The notes: generated by a model from the letters alone, not told the origin. A DNA stretch of 64,000 nt from Strongylocentrotus purpuratus (GCF_000002235.5 NW_022145609.1:22804408-22868407), one strand, 5' to 3'; shown: positions 22,114 through 36,211, numbered from the stretch's first letter. Program-made: numbers and translations.

Positions 22114-25100
22114 GTAAGGTTGTAGTTGTCATGGATGTGAAAATACGAGTGTAAAGAAGTATTTTTTGTGAGTGAACATTTGCAATGCAGGTTGTGTATA
22201 CACGTATGGCCACAGGCACAGGTTCACTGCTGTGCGACCACGAATGTAGACCAAAGCCAGGCAAGGCCCTCGTCTCGGTCAGTGTGAGTTGAGCAGCTCC
22301 AGATATTGTTACCTGGCTAGTTGTTCATAGTCAAGTCACCGGCTTAGATATGGACCTTGATCAATATGATGTGTGTTGATCTCTTAATTAGACTATGTTA
22401 GAACTGATGGTGTATGATGTTGACATTGAATTTCAAAATCACATTGTAAAGACTGAAATCGTCGTAAAGAGTAAAGACAAAGTGGAATTCGAGTCGAGAC
22501 AACCAGAATTGAGGATGAAATTGATGAGGTTGTTATTTATGATAACAGAAATTATTCATGTTGATGTCTAACTTTGAATTTTAAAAAGTGGATGTATTTT
22601 TGTGATGGATTCATCATTCTAATGATGAGACTTGGTTGTTGAAGCTTCATCAGCTGTAAAAAAAAAAGAGAGACTTAACACAAACAGTAAACAGATGGAT
22701 AACATTGTCATTCATTGGTCTGTTTTGCATGTAATGTGATTAAACATGTTTAGTCTAGTGAGAAGAGTCCCAGCCTCCCAGGGCCTAGGCCCATTTTTTG
22801 CTGACTACCCTTTGGCTTTGGATTCGCTTACCTTTGTTTTTGAAATTCAAACTTGTGAAAGGAATACATAAATGAATATAACTTGCACACATGACACAGT
22901 AGTACAAAATTCATTGGAGCAGTTAGACATTTAGCTCTGCCTTGATTAAGCTCTAAAAATATATAACAAAAAATTAAAGAGCTTAAATATCAAACTGACA
23001 TTGTGAGTAAAGCACACTTTTAAATCCTAAAAGAGAGAACAAAATTTACTCTGCTTCCACAGTCACATTTCCATTGTACTGTAGGTGCTAGGTGTAGTGA
23101 CATGTAGATCATGAGATAGATTTACCCGCCTGAATGAAGCCTGCCTACATGAACATGGAGCAGGCGGTTAGATGGGATATGGGTAGACTATGTCGTTTGC
23201 TGTAGTGTAAGCTCTGAATTCATAAAAACATGAACTGAACAAAAGTTGCATTTATAATGCGCTCAGGATGTTTATATTTAGGTCAAAAACATTTCTTAAT
23301 AAAGATGAAACATAAAAATATGCTATTCATTTTCTAGATGTAGATCTAGGCCTATATGGATAATTAAATATATCATAAAAGTCTTTCTGTAAGAAGGTAA
23401 CAGTGCTCAACATGAACAGGTGCTCTGGACACATTGGTACTCAAAATCAAGGTCTGGGGGGGGGGGGGAGGAGTTTCAAAAAACTTGTCATTAGTGACAA
23501 ATGACAATTTGGGAACAATTTGTGTTATAAGCTACTAAAATCCTTGCTTCTAATTGGTTATCAGCAGATTTGTCTCTGATTTTTGTTATTTGTCATTGAT
23601 AAAAAGGCTTTGTAAAACGCCCCCCTGGACCCCCAAAATTTCAAAAAAATTACCTAGCAATAGGCTTGCCATGTATGCAAGTATAAAAAGTTAAATTTCA
23701 ACAGTTTGTTTGGAGCCCTGTATAGTGTTTATTAATTTCTGAGGATCAGAAGGCAGTTAAACATTTATAGGGAGAGGATATTGAGTCTACATGTACATGT
23801 ACATGTATTTATAGACCTGTATTGATCTTATCTCATAGATTGTGTTCTCCTAACTTTCAAGGATAAATTTCAATGTGTTGTGGTTCCGCCTAGAATTTTA
23901 ATGCAGTGTCTTTAGGAGAAAACAAATTCTGTGCCTAGGACAAGTATTAATTAGGTTTGGTCTATTTTTGCAAGAAAACAAACGGTTAAACCTGCATTGA
24001 GGTCCAGAGATACGTACAATGTACATGGACATGTAGTGTATACGTGAAGTCATGAATGATAAACTTCTTCTTTTTAATGGATGCAAACACTTTTACAGAA
24101 GAGTATATGTACATGTATTGATCCGCGAACTGTCCAACAGCAGACACTTACACAGTTTGTGTGATTTATATTCTCAATGTTTTATAGTTCAAAAGCTTTA
24201 ATATATGCAACAGTAAATGTGCCTAAAAGATTTGATTACATTTTAAAACAAAATCTCTTCTAATTTTATGCATGTCCTGCATTTAGTTAGTATTATTGGG
24301 CCCTCTATACATCTACATGTACGTACATATTTCACAGAATTTTAATGAATATCAAATTGTTTTTACCACTAATAATAACCTTTGCGTTGTATCTTTGGTA
24401 TTCTGAAAAAATGCACTGTACATCAAAATTTTACAAACTATAATTTTTTAAATCTAATTGTCCCTTTGTGTAGTGTTGCAAAAATAGATATGCCCAACCC
24501 TGTTGTTGTTAATGTTCAAACTCCTACATTTTGTTCAAAGTTAATTTTTGATGTTTGAACTTTTAAGTTTGGAATGATACATTTGTCCTTGTAACATGTA
24601 TAAATTGTATGTACATGATGTACATTTTGTAGGGTACTACATGTACCTAACTATTGTTTATTGCATGAAAATACCAACATAATCAATTTCATACATGTAC
24701 ATGTATGTATCTCTATTCCCCATCAGTTTTCATTCTTGTGAGATGTGATCTCTACTGAACTTTTTTTAAATCATAAAATGCTTTCAATACCTTCCACTGT
24801 ACCATCTGTTGAATCCATTCTTCAAAATTAAAAAAGGAAGACAAAAAAGAGATTGAAATTCACAAAGTTTCCTAAAGCCTTATTTAATCATGATGCGGTA
24901 AAAACAGTGCCACAGGAAAATGAAGATAATTGTAGTAGGATGGATTGCCATTTAGATTAAACAAAGATTCAAAATTGCTGTGCACTTCAAAGGCCTTGTA
25001 TATTCTGTGATAATGTGATTTGTGTTTGATAATACAGAGTGATGATGCACACTTTTTATTATAGCGCGCAATGGCCTATAAAAGTCTACATGTAACAATG

Positions 25101-28100
25101 TTGGTAAGAAGTTATGGCTGGTCTTTCAGGAGATTCTAAAAACAAGATCTTGAAATATTGTCAAGCAAAATGAATGACACTTTATTTGTACAGTACATGT
25201 TGTACAGTGTGTCTATAATATTTACCCGGTATGTATTTGCAAATCAATCATTCATTTTGTGTACCTGAGATTCTAAAAATGTACAGTGTGTACCTGCAAA
25301 CTAGATGAAATCAGTGCATGTGATGGCACAAGTGCACCCCCTTCCCCTGCCACATTATTTTCTTTCAGACACGCTTTGCTCACAACTAATGTACAGTATG
25401 TGTTTAGGCCTGATGTACCATGTCATTTTCTTTGGCTCTTTCATGAAATCATTCTTTCTTGTCATGTCTTCAAACTAGGTTAATGAATAAAAAGGGGGTG
25501 GCCAGCCTTTGCAGGCAATTCATTAATCTGAAGGTTTTTTGGTATGAAATTTAGAATTTAAAGCTTTCCCCATCTTTCTTTTTTTAAAACAGGGAGGGGA
25601 GGAGGGAAACTAGAAAAAAGAAGAAAAAAAATATGTATGCATGTATCATCCATACTAAAATACTATCAAGCAAAACTAATTCATAGCACTCTCTGAAATG
25701 CATGGCGGAAGTTTTACATTAACATATTTGCATTGCACATTATGATAAAGACATTTCACTTTTCTATTATATGTAGTCATGAAAATTGAAATGTCTGATT
25801 TTGCAGCACTACAAAATATAAATGTACATGTAGTAGTAGACGATATATGTACAATGAATGGTTCTTTTTTGTTTGTGATATTTTGTATACTTTTTGCATC
25901 TAAACATGTACATGTACATGTAGATGAATATTAATCAACACACGTAACTAATCACGTTGTACAATTTACATACCACATACATGTACATGTACACAGTGTA
26001 TTCATGTAGAACACGTTGTCGTCAACAGAATGAAAGCATTGTATTCCAATATCCAGCAACATAAAGATTGTTTTCTTTTCTACTTATTTTATCTCGTTTC
26101 ATGCTCCTTATGTGGTGAACACAGGTGCTGCAAGAATTCCACGTAGGTTTGTCACTTTTGTGCAGAAGTGAAGTACAAATATATACAGTAGAAACAGTAG
26201 ATTTAGCAGTATAAAATTCGTCTTGAGCTACACAGTAGATGTGAGAACACAATTTTATTTCTACATATTCATGGACTGAAGGGGGGGGGGAAACATTAAG
26301 CAATTACTTTTAGAATTTATTTCTACAATTCAGTAATGATTTGTAGAATCTTGCTATTATAATATTATAGATGTGACATCTTTCAACCATGTAATGAGGA
26401 CTTACACCTGTTAAACGTACATACATATACAACAGATTTAATACATTACAACTTGCAATGTTCCACAAAAATGTTTCTGGATATATTTTCTTCTTAATTA
26501 TGTGGGTTATAATTCTATGATAAGGGGATAAGCCCCCATGTACATCAGTATAAAACATGAACATTCAATTCTCCATCTCATCAAACAATGACAGATTTAA
26601 GAATCATTTCAAAGGAGTGTCTTCTTGTCCCTTAAGTATTTCAAAAAGGACGTCAAACAATGAACAGTAAGTAATTACATGGAGCCACAACCCTACATGC
26701 AAATGATGATCAATATCTTGCATATAATGTGTTAGACTTGTTTCGTGTGGGTAAGGTTACTTCACAGTGATGGATGTTTCAGGCTTTTCTGCTTACCTAC
26801 ACATAAATGTACATGTATATTCTTCTACAGTGACAATTGATCGTACACTATTAAACATGTTGTAGTTGCAAGAAATACATATCTTTGAGAAAGTATGCTC
26901 TATCTATTTGTACAGTTAACATTCACAAATACTGGTACAAGCAACTCTGTGGATTGGTGTAACAGGTGTCTAGAAAGCCTTCTGATGTACTGCAATGGAG
27001 GGCTCTTTCTCTCTCTCTCTCTCTATCGCAACTTTCTCTATCATCAGCGTTAGATGTGAATCCCTTTCTTTGCAGCCTTTTTTCTGCGTCAGCTTCAGTC
27101 TCTGTCTCTGCTTCTTCCGATCAAGAACACTCCTGTAATACAGTGTATCACTGTCAGCCAGTGTGATTTAGATGTTATATATTTGTTAATTACAGAACAT
27201 GTATTCTGTACACTAATTTTTTCTTATATTTTTGTATGCCAATGTGTGTCTACAATCTACATTGTACATGTACATGTAGTTGCTATGAAGACATGTATTG
27301 GGAAGGTGACTTTGTGATGGGTTGTGTGGGTAAGATCATAGATGGGTTGTGTGGATAAGATCATGATGAGATACATGTACAATGTATGTACTGTACCTGT
27401 CTTGGTACAGTGTATATCACTCACTTAACTCGAAAAGTAACATCGTTCAGTACCATGTACCATATTTGTATAACTATTTTTTTTTGGATAGAATAACAAG
27501 CAGGTAGGGATATCATTGAGACAAACATGGTTTTGTATCTCAACCCCTAGGTAATAATCAAGGTTGACATTCTTTTTTAAGCTTGGGTGTGTTGTTTTCT
27601 ACAGCAAAGCATATGAGATTGGCTGCATTGAAAATTGTGTTACTCTTCAATTGATTTGTTATTCCTTTTGGTTTTAAGCACAAGTTGTTATTAGGCCTAC
27701 TCATAGTGTCTAGGTATAAATTCATGTAAATTATTTTATTTGTGTTCATAAACTTTATGTACATGTATGCTAATTTTTTCTCTCTTCCAATGTCTGAATT
27801 GTGTACCCCAAATTTACAAAGGCATCCCTTTCATACATGTACACAAGCAATACATGTTCCTGTTATATTAATATTCACCTACACGTACAGTATATCCCTC
27901 ATTTCTCTATTTTTCTGTTGACAGTCATACAAGTGCAAATCAATTGTATTCCTGCCCTTGATTCTCCTCGTAACTCAACCCTTCATTAGTCTGACATCTT
28001 TAACATGGCATTACATGTTCGCTGTATAATCATCAGCTATTCCCAAGCGTGGGTAGATATCTGTCATTCACATAATTATTGCAGGCTGGCGAGCGAGGGC

Positions 28101-29467
28101 TCCGCTTACGTGGTATCGCCTCGCTCAACGCATCTTCAGTTTCCCCACCCCGTACACTCTTTCATTGAAATTTAATGTACATGCTAATGGTGCTATATCC
28201 TATGGCAACTGAGTCTTGTGGAGCATACATTTATTCTGCTGTCAACAGTTGTGCAAATATGGATTAACCACACTCCCACCCCCCCCCCTCTTTATTGTGT
28301 ACACACTTCTTGTGCTCTTTATCAGCTTAGCAAATAGTATTCCCATATTTTTGAAGTCAAGTTGCTATTATATTCAGCAGCAAAGATGATCACCCCTTCT
28401 GTCAAAAGTGAAAAAGAAAAATTTGTGATAAAATGCATTGTATCATTGGTTTTCTTCTGTTTGGTCATAGGAAGTATTATGGTAAATAGCAAGTTAAAGT
28501 CACTTTGTCATGTACAATATGTTATATTATCAAATACGATTTCAAATTGGTGTGTATCTGATGATTGTAATGATTCCGGTTTCAGACCTACATGTATCCA
28601 GTACATGTACTTGGGGAGAACCTATAAACCTGTACATGTACTTGACAATAACAATGCAATTGGCATTTTTGTGAGTTTGCCCAAAAAATCATGTTATTAA
28701 AGTTTGAGGAGAGTGTGTACAAGTGATTGGTAATCAAAGAAATGCTTGGTAAGAAGAAGAAAAAAGGAGGGGAATTTAAAATTTAAAAAAATTAAAAATA
28801 AAAAATAAAAAATAAAAAATAAATAAATAAATAAATTAAAGAAAAATTAATTAAAGCTTTCTATCAGATTATTCATGTCAGAGAACGATGCATCAATAAA
28901 GAATAAAGCTTGGCGAGGACCAGCGGCTTATCCAGCTGTTTTCTTTAAGATTCATTAATAATTTCTTAATTTTTTCCTTTGCAATCTAATACCGGTACTT
29001 GAAATTCAAGAAAGCATGTTTATGTGGTCAATCAACAATATATCTTTAGAAATTTCAAGATCTTGTGCAAATTTTGGATGAAGATTAGAAACTACTACGT
29101 CCTGTTAATATGCAGTGGATGCACAGTAAAAAATACTTGATCATGTCTGCTATAAAAAAGGTTTTTATTATACAGTATATTGGGGGAAAGGGGAATTAGA
29201 CTAATAGTTCACTGTCTGGTTTGTTACCAACCAAGCATGTACAGTACTTTGTTTGATTGCCAATTTTTATCAGAATAGTATGGGGTTGTATGGAGTGGAT
29301 GCAGGTATATTGTAGAGTAAGTTTTTTTCCTTCCCCAGATGCAGTTGGTACATGTAACTGTACATGTGTATGCTTTTTGGGGTATACAATATGCCAAATT
29401 GTGTACTGTGTTTACAATCCCCTTCCATCAGTTTTGCTGACCTTTTTATTTTGTTTTTATTTTACAG
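22114..29467 (+). other. PKA intron 1 (7.35 kb)
   Basis: The intron has GT-AG ends (GTAAGG...TTTTACAG). No second coding exon or alternative first exon was recognised. It is AT-rich and dotted with TACATGTA palindromes from about 23,780 onward, for example at 23790, 24690, 25905 and 25980. It also holds a G13 run at 23456-23468, a short CT tract at about 27005-27025, a two-copy 24-26 bp tandem repeat at about 27318-27365, and an A/AAAT-rich tract at about 28783-28840. Confidence 0.85.
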
Positions 29468-29529
29468 TGAGGGATTTTCTAACTGAAGCAAAAGAGAGCT
29501 TTACAAAGCAATGGGATTGCGACAAACAT
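29468..29529 (+). CDS. PRKACA-like: PKA catalytic subunit, coding exon 2 (A-helix)
   Basis: The 62-nt exon lies between acceptor TTTTACAG and donor GTAAGT. With the split Val it reads V-RDFLTEAKESFTKQWDCDKH (residues 17-37 of the joined protein). This is the amphipathic A-helix that packs on the kinase core and carries the conserved Trp (W32 here, W30 in standard PKA numbering). Its length and phases (1 to 0) equal vertebrate exon 2. The family pattern is V(K/R)-(E/D)-FL..AKE.F...W, so the match is clear despite the exon's small size. It continues from exon 1 across a 7.35-kb intron and into exon 3 across an 0.8-kb intron. Confidence 0.93.
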
Positions 29530-30350
29530 GTAAGTACACAGGTATTATAAAAAATGCATTATAATATTTGACGGCTTTGAGCGCCATGTTTGATACATGT
29601 ACTGTACATGTACATGTAGATACAGTATTGTACTTTTATGAGTACTGAGCAAAAAGCCAATTTAAATCATTAAATTCGTATTTAGTCTTTGCGTCAGAGA
29701 AGAAATTTGTCTTGTGACTATTTCAATTTAATATACATTTGCGTTGTATTCCTGTGCATTTCATTTATATGATTGTATTTCAATTTCAAACAAGTCATCG
29801 ATTTCTTCACTGTCATGCTGATTTTTTTTTCTAAGTTGGAAATAAGTTGTTATGTGCTTAAATACAGTACATGTACATGTATATTTACAATTTGATTTAC
29901 AACCATTATAAATTAAAAGCCATTTAAAACATAAAGGTACATGTAGATTGTAAAACCTGTACATGTACATGTATTATGCATACTTGAAACATGCATTTTG
30001 TTGGTTATCTTCACGGTTATGGTTATGTGGAATTCCTGATCAGGTGTGATAATGCAGACACCACGCAAATTTGATTCTAATTATACATGTTTGCACATGA
30101 TTATGTACATTAAATAATTGGTGATTATCTGTTATTGGTAATTAGGAGACCACAGGTTTGGCTTTAACGCCTCTTCATGTGTGATTATTTGTAATTCTAA
30201 TTTCTATGCCAACCCATTATCTCTTGGACTGTGTCAATATACACCCTAACCTTTATTTTCTGAATATATATCTGATTTTTTTTTCATTCTCAAATGTCTT
30301 TCAGTATAAGATATTTTCTGAATGTATTTTGTTGATTCTGCTCTTTCCAG
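29530..30350 (+). other. PKA intron 2 (821 bp)
   Basis: The intron is unique-looking AT-rich sequence with GTAAGT...TTTCCAG ends. TACATGTA clusters lie near 29600, 29870 and 29955. No embedded gene or repeat element was recognised. Confidence 0.88.
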
Positions 30351-30479
30351 AACACAGCTGCCCTCGATGACTTCGATAGAATACGAACCCTCGGGACCGG
30401 GTCCTTCGGTCGGGTAATGTTAGTCAGGCATAAACCTACACAAAAATTCTACGCAATGAAAATTCTTGACAAACAGAAG
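30351..30479 (+). CDS. PRKACA-like: PKA catalytic subunit, coding exon 3 (glycine loop and catalytic lysine)
   Basis: The 129-nt, phase 0/0 exon has acceptor CTCTTTCCAG and donor GTGAGT. It encodes residues 38-80. It begins [15 protein letters not shown], follows with the ATP-binding glycine-rich loop GTGSFGRV (52-59), and then [10 protein letters not shown] with the catalytic Lys at residue 74 (K72 in standard numbering). The wording ([12 protein letters not shown]) is closer to Drosophila PKA-C1 than to human PKA-C alpha, which suggests an invertebrate. All residues needed for nucleotide binding in this lobe are present. The exon boundaries coincide with vertebrate exon 3. Confidence 0.97.
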
Positions 30480-33400
30480 GTGAGTGATTTGTTTCAACTT
30501 CAAAAGTACATTTTATTTTTTTGATTTTTCATGAAAAATTGAAGATGAAAAGATTTCCATGTTTGAATATTTTGAAATGATACAAGAACTGCTTCTAGAG
30601 CGCCTATCCCTAATAGAGTGGTGAAGTGTGACGTCATCAAAAATCTAATTTGAGAATTTCTCAATTTTTTCTTCATTCTGAAAGAGCATAAAAAATAATG
30701 TCCAAATGTCGAAAACCAATTTAATATGTTAAGTATTGGCTGAGATATGACCATTTGAATAAATATATGCCCTATGGGAACTCAGTGTTATATGCTCTGG
30801 CTCCTAATGGTTAGGAGCCAGAGCATATACATGTAACACTGAGTTCCTATAGGAAATATATTTATTCAGATGGTCATATCTCAGCCAATACTTAAATTGG
30901 TTTTTCGACATTTGGACATTATTTTTGATGCTCTTTCGGAAAATGAAGAAAAATATTGATAAATTCTAAAAATAGATTTTTATGACGTCACAGCTTCAGT
31001 ACTCTATACAGGCCATACGTTTATCAAGGCTCCACTCAAACATTTTTCAAAAGGGGACTTGATTGCATGCTACGGCCTTGATTGCATTGTGAAAGAAACA
31101 GTGTGGAATCGATCAGAAAAAGTTGATCCTGTAGCATATATTGGTGTGTACTGCAAGGTACTGGAGTCATCAAAATGGTAAGAAATTTGGTCCAGTCTTG
31201 GTAAAAGTAACAAGCACTGTACACAGAAAGATGGGTATGGGACTACACAAACATGTGGCATAAAAATCAGGCCTCATTCTTAAGCTGTTTAAAATATGAA
31301 GGCATTTGAAGAGCCATGCTTTTCAGGGGACATGTTTCTCTGATGTTCTTCCACACTTGCATAATAATTTTTTTTTTTTTTTTTTTTTTTTTTGGGGGGG
31401 GGGGGGGGGGGGCTGAGCTACATGTACAGTATGTGCATCTAGACCTGTTTTTCAATGCAGACCTAGAGCTTAGTAGCTTGCATAATGTATATAGTGCTTT
31501 GAAATAGAATTCCACTTCACGAGCCACAGACACCCGTTTTGAAGGTACCCTCTGCTCGGAAAGTATAAATACACCCATTGCATTTTTTTGGTTAAAGTAC
31601 CAGGAACTTGAGTATTAATAGTAATACTGTACCTGCACAAATCCTGGGATTTTTGTTTTCACACTTCAAAATATAGAGCTACTTATCAATGTCAACTGTG
31701 TGTACTGTTTTGAGGAGCATGTACATTTACAAGTACAAAAGATTATGTTGCAGTTGGTATTTTATAACACTCCAGGCAATGAGGAAATGTAATGATCCTG
31801 CTTATTTTTAGGTTATAAATAACTTCTTAAGTGCCTTTTCACTTGAATCTATTGTGCAAAGATTTGGGTGGGATTACAAAAATAGAAGGCAATGTAAACA
31901 CGAGTAAGGTCGTCTATTTGTAAAAGCTCAGCTTTTTTTAATGTGGATATTGTGTACCCATGTACACGTATCATTCTGCCCAAAATATGTCATAAAATCG
32001 TAATTGGATTATTGCTTTCAGTACAGATGTATATTTTGCACTGAGCATAAGGACTTTTGGCTCGGCTTTTCAAGAAGAGAGTCTGAACTTTGAGTTGCAT
32101 ACATTTAGCTCTGCTATTGCATTTTAGACTTTTACATACTTTAGACAAAATTTAAGTAAAATATGTACTGATAAGCATTGTGACATCACACTGTCAATCA
32201 AAAGTAATGTGCAATTAATGCGTTGCAATAAATGCACGCTAATATAATTGTGCGCAGTTTATGATACTGCGATAGAAAACCATATGCCTGCCAATCAAGG
32301 CCTCCAAATAATTGGCTTACGTACATATGGTAGGGAGCTGTCTTAAATTTAGGGTAAAATACTTGAGCCAAAAGTTTGAACTGAATACCAAAATTGGCTA
32401 ATTAGTTTATCGAAGCCGAAGACGAAGACGAAGTGGAATACTCATATTTGTGGGCGGGGCTTGAAAAAACATAATTTTCCTATTTTGTGAACCGAATACC
32501 ATAGGTCACACTCTACATCAATATGAGCATCATTAATATTACATGAACAATAAAATGTCAGGTACAGACATAAAAATGAGAGGTTTGGATTATAACCCGT
32601 CTGTCATGCTTAAATTGCCCTACATGTAAGTTGTTTATAAATACATGTACATGTAGTAGTACTATTCAATAAGGAGTTAGTACTTAGTAATACTAGTCAT
32701 TGATGGTTTATTGTTACCCATCATTATACACCTTTGGTTATTGTTCCCCTGGTGCTATTGTCATTATGGCTAACACCTCGTTATCATGTCATCAATGTCA
32801 GGATGTGCTTTTGGTAGCATTTGACAGCTTTGACTGATAATCCCCTATCCCCCATACAACATTTCAAGACCATCCTTACAAGTCCTTTCCAGTCCTTTCC
32901 GTCCTCCACAAGCTAAGTCATTCCTTCCCAAACACGATATCACAAGTGCATTGAGCAGGGGGTTGTCAAGATACCGGGCAAGAAAGGGTTAATTGATTTC
33001 TGATCCGTATTGACTCTTTCTCAAGTGGACATCCTAAAGGTATGCACCTGTCTTATTGTCCTATTCAAGTAGTCATTTCTGCCCTGCTGTTTGGAGTATG
33101 CTGGCAGAGAGAGAGAGGTATGCTTCATGGGGGTAAGGCGAAAAACCTTGCGGAGGAATCAATTTTTTGGAGTAGGAGCCCAAGGATTAAAGAAGAATAA
33201 AGGTTGGATAGGGATGAGAGCCTTCGTCTTGTTATGAATCGTACATGTAACTTGAGATGTTTATTTTTTAAACATGATAATAATGTTTATTGCAAATTAT
33301 GAGTACAATGATGTTAGTGTCAATGATTTAGACCATATGAAACTTGTCTCTTATGTATACAAATATTTAAAAATTAATACGGTATTAAAAAAGGTTTTGT

Positions 33401-34911
33401 TGTTGTTGTTGTAATATTAAATTCTCATGTAAAAAAGTAGAATAAATTGTTGACAAATATTGCTAATTATGCAAAACTACATCTGTTCGCAAAATATTCA
33501 GAAAAAGTTTAAGAATGTGTAAGTTTGTGGCAAAAATATTAATTAAGTCATGTACACTTTAGGAGTCATGTACACTTTAGGAGTAACTACTGTACTTGTG
33601 CATGCATGTGGCTCCTTATACATGTAGTATAGAATACACATACAAAATGAAGAACCCGTCACTGTAGATCCATTCAAGAGTAAGCATCTACAGGGACGGG
33701 GATATAATATCCATTTTATGTTGGGCTTTATTAGTCATTGTCCTCTTGCAATCTTGACAACCACAAACTCAATGTTATTATTCATCTTTTTTACCTGACA
33801 GTAATAATGGATTTCTATTATGATAGAGAGCTATCCAAACAATCAATTAGGGCTACTCAATCCTAATGGAGGTGTCAGTTCTAAAAATAGCCCTTCATTA
33901 CCAAGTGATACCACAATCACATCGTGCATCATTGATTTTTGATATTACCCAACGGACGGACGTGGGCATTCTAAATTTGGATGATAATGATTTTCTGCCC
34001 GTGCCTTTTTGAGGTTTACTCACGGACAATGTCTGTTGTATGGCCATTCTGTGCCAGTTTGTACATGTAGATCCATCCACACATTTTTATCCAAAAATGG
34101 AAACAAAATATCTTGAATTGACTACATATTTATGATTAACAATATCATTATGCAATGGTTATTTCCATTTTTTGATTAAATATGTGGAGGGGGGGGGGGG
34201 GAAGCCCCTACATGTACGTGATTGTACATGTAGGAAATGTTGGAAATTGTGCTGTTATATGGTGTAGTATTCTTGTCTACCATCATTTGCATGGTTAATG
34301 GTAACCAACACAAATGCAATGTGACAAGGTCTGGAAAAAAAAGGGAATGGTTATTAATTTGGCTTAGCATGAGAGAAGTTGCTTCCACAAGTGACAACTG
34401 TTTGAAGAAAATTATCAATATTGATGTTACACAAAAGAAATCAATGCTACTTTCCAATGTAAATAAGAAATCAAAATATAAAAATATTCCCATAATCAGT
34501 ACATCATTATTATCAAAGCAAGATTCCAAGCCATTGTCATTTTCCGTACATTTTGTATTGATCTTGCTTCCCATATCATTATCAGGGCTATTGACATATT
34601 TTGACTATTTTGTCTGTTTGTTTGTTTTGTTTCGTTAGAAAGAGTGCATGATATTTAAAACATAATACTTTATATTATATTATATTATACAGTACACTGT
34701 ATTGTGTCAACTTTTCCAGCATGAATACTATTTGAGGCTAAGCAATTTTTTTTCTCAAATTTTCATGGTATAACATTTCCGCATTCATAATTAGTATACC
34801 GGTAAGTCTTGTAGATGTTGGCCTACAGTGTACCTGCTGAACACCGTCGCCCATTAAAATTGTGTCTGAAATTACCATCCATCTTTTTCTTTTCTTTTCT
34901 TATTTGCGCAG
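30480..34911 (+). other. PKA intron 3 (4.4 kb)
   Basis: The intron holds the 0.4-kb foldback at 30601-31014, the T26G19 composite run at 31368-31412, an exact short tandem repeat at about 33548-33580, a G13 run at 34189-34201, and otherwise AT-rich unique sequence. No embedded gene was seen. Confidence 0.85.
30601..31014. mobile_element. Foldback element, about 0.4 kb, in intron 3
   Basis: Two arms of about 205 bp pair head-to-head around a centre near 30809 (GGCTCCTAA / TTAGGAGCC). Shared complementary words include AACTCAGTGTTA, TGGTCATATCTCAGCC and TGTGACGTCAT. Arm identity is roughly 85% by eye. Confidence 0.85.
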
Positions 34912-35010
34912 GTTGTAAAATTGAAGCAAGTTGAACACACGCTAAATGAGAAGAAGATTCTACAAGCCATCTCCTTTCCGTTCATTGTCAGCTTAGCATA
35001 CCATTTCAAG
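34912..35010 (+). CDS. PRKACA-like: PKA catalytic subunit, coding exon 4 (C-helix)
   Basis: The 99-nt exon has acceptor TTATTTGCGCAG and donor GTAAGC, phase 0/0. It encodes residues 81-113. It opens [17 protein letters not shown] and contains the C-helix with its conserved Glu (E93, equal to E91 in standard numbering), which pairs with the catalytic Lys in the active state. It ends [11 protein letters not shown], the beta-4 region. Length and phase equal vertebrate exon 4. No stop or frameshift is seen. A TIR element starts only about 20 bp downstream of this exon, at 35030. Confidence 0.97.
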
Positions 35011-35029
35011 GTAAGCCGTCATTAACACG

Positions 35030-35402
35030 AGGCCTGTCCTCATCAGCTCGAGATTGCCAAATATCCCGCTATTTCAACTATTCCGATCGCAAATTATCCA
35101 GTTAGTTTGCGTCTTCATCAGCCCGAAGTTGCAATTAGCGGGATATTTGGTTGGGATAATCATCCCAAGATATCTCGGGATAGTTTGCAAAATATCCCTC
35201 TATTTGTCTGGTGCGTCTTCACCAGCCCGAAGACTCACATTGTGCGCAAATGCTGAGCAAAATATCTCGAGCTAATATCTCAAGGTCAAGTTTCGAGGTC
35301 AAATCTCGAGCTGATGACGACACGATTTGCAACTTTGGGATTATTTCCCAAAATCAGAAATAAGGGCTATTTGGCAATCTCGAGCTGATGGAGACACGCC
35401 TA
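35030..35402 (+). mobile_element. AGGCCTGTC foldback family, copy 1
   Basis: Outer ends AGGCCTGTCCTCATCAGCTC and its near inverse frame about 45-bp TIRs that continue CGAGATTGCCAAATA. The body includes ATCATCCCAAGATATCT and GAGCAAAATATCTCGAGC, shared with copies 2 and 3. No reading frame of note. No target duplication I can defend. Confidence 0.85.
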
Positions 35403-36064
35403 TGGTTCTGCACGATTAATTTTGATATGGGTACATGGGAATAACAGACATGTAAACACATCATTAGTATTTAGATAGTGCATGGTAGTCTACTTTGCAA
35501 GCACATCATTTAGTTTAATCTTAACAATGAATTCTTGATGGCTTCAGGTAGGCTAGAACCTATACCCTGTGTATATCTTCATACACTTGGTATCACTAAT
35601 ACTGCTTTCAAACTGGCTTCTTTGTGAGTCACACCAATGAAAATACCGATTGAATTTTCCTTCTGTAAACAAAGGTGAAACCGCCGTTTTCTCCCTGTCA
35701 CTTGCATACTGCCGGTGAAATTCACTCGCTGTGGCGGGCCCTTGCCGGAAGTGAAGAATTATTGCGTAATGATTATTGCCCGCGCTCCATCTAGGTAGCA
35801 TGCAGCATGTTCAACCATAAGTCAACAAACACAGCTGGTTACGATAAAGCGCGCGTACACTGCGACCTTTGAACATTTTAATCGCTGTTTTAATCGCCTT
35901 TTTCTCCTCTGTTGCTTTCATACTGGCCGTTTCATCGGATGCGTCTGAATCAGGCCAGTTAGAAAAGGGTATTGGTGTCACACTGAAAGATTGTCTGAGG
36001 TATAAAGCGCAAGATGACATTTTGTATGCCCTGCAATAAAACCGTTTAGTGACGCGCTTGGCCC

Positions 36065-36211
36065 CGTCTTACAAAGAGTTTTGATTCATCCAAATCAATC
36101 GCAAGTCCTCAAATCAATCGCAATTTTGCATTCTCCTATCTCTTGTGTACATAGTTGCGATTGATATCGATCGCAAATAAGTTGCAATTAATATCAACTC
36201 TTTGTAAGACG
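36065..36211. mobile_element. Short TIR element, 147 bp
   Basis: CGTCTTACAAAGAGTT at the left and AACTCTTTGTAAGACG at the right are perfect inverted repeats. Internal AATCAATCGCAA words also pair with TTGCGATTGAT. Confidence 0.75.

Noticed and set aside
23898-29970. Small open frames in introns 1 and 2 as alternative exons
   Set aside because: None joins in phase to exon 2 with a credible donor or resembles known PKA N-termini, apart from the piece of exon 2 inside the frame at 29257-29550.
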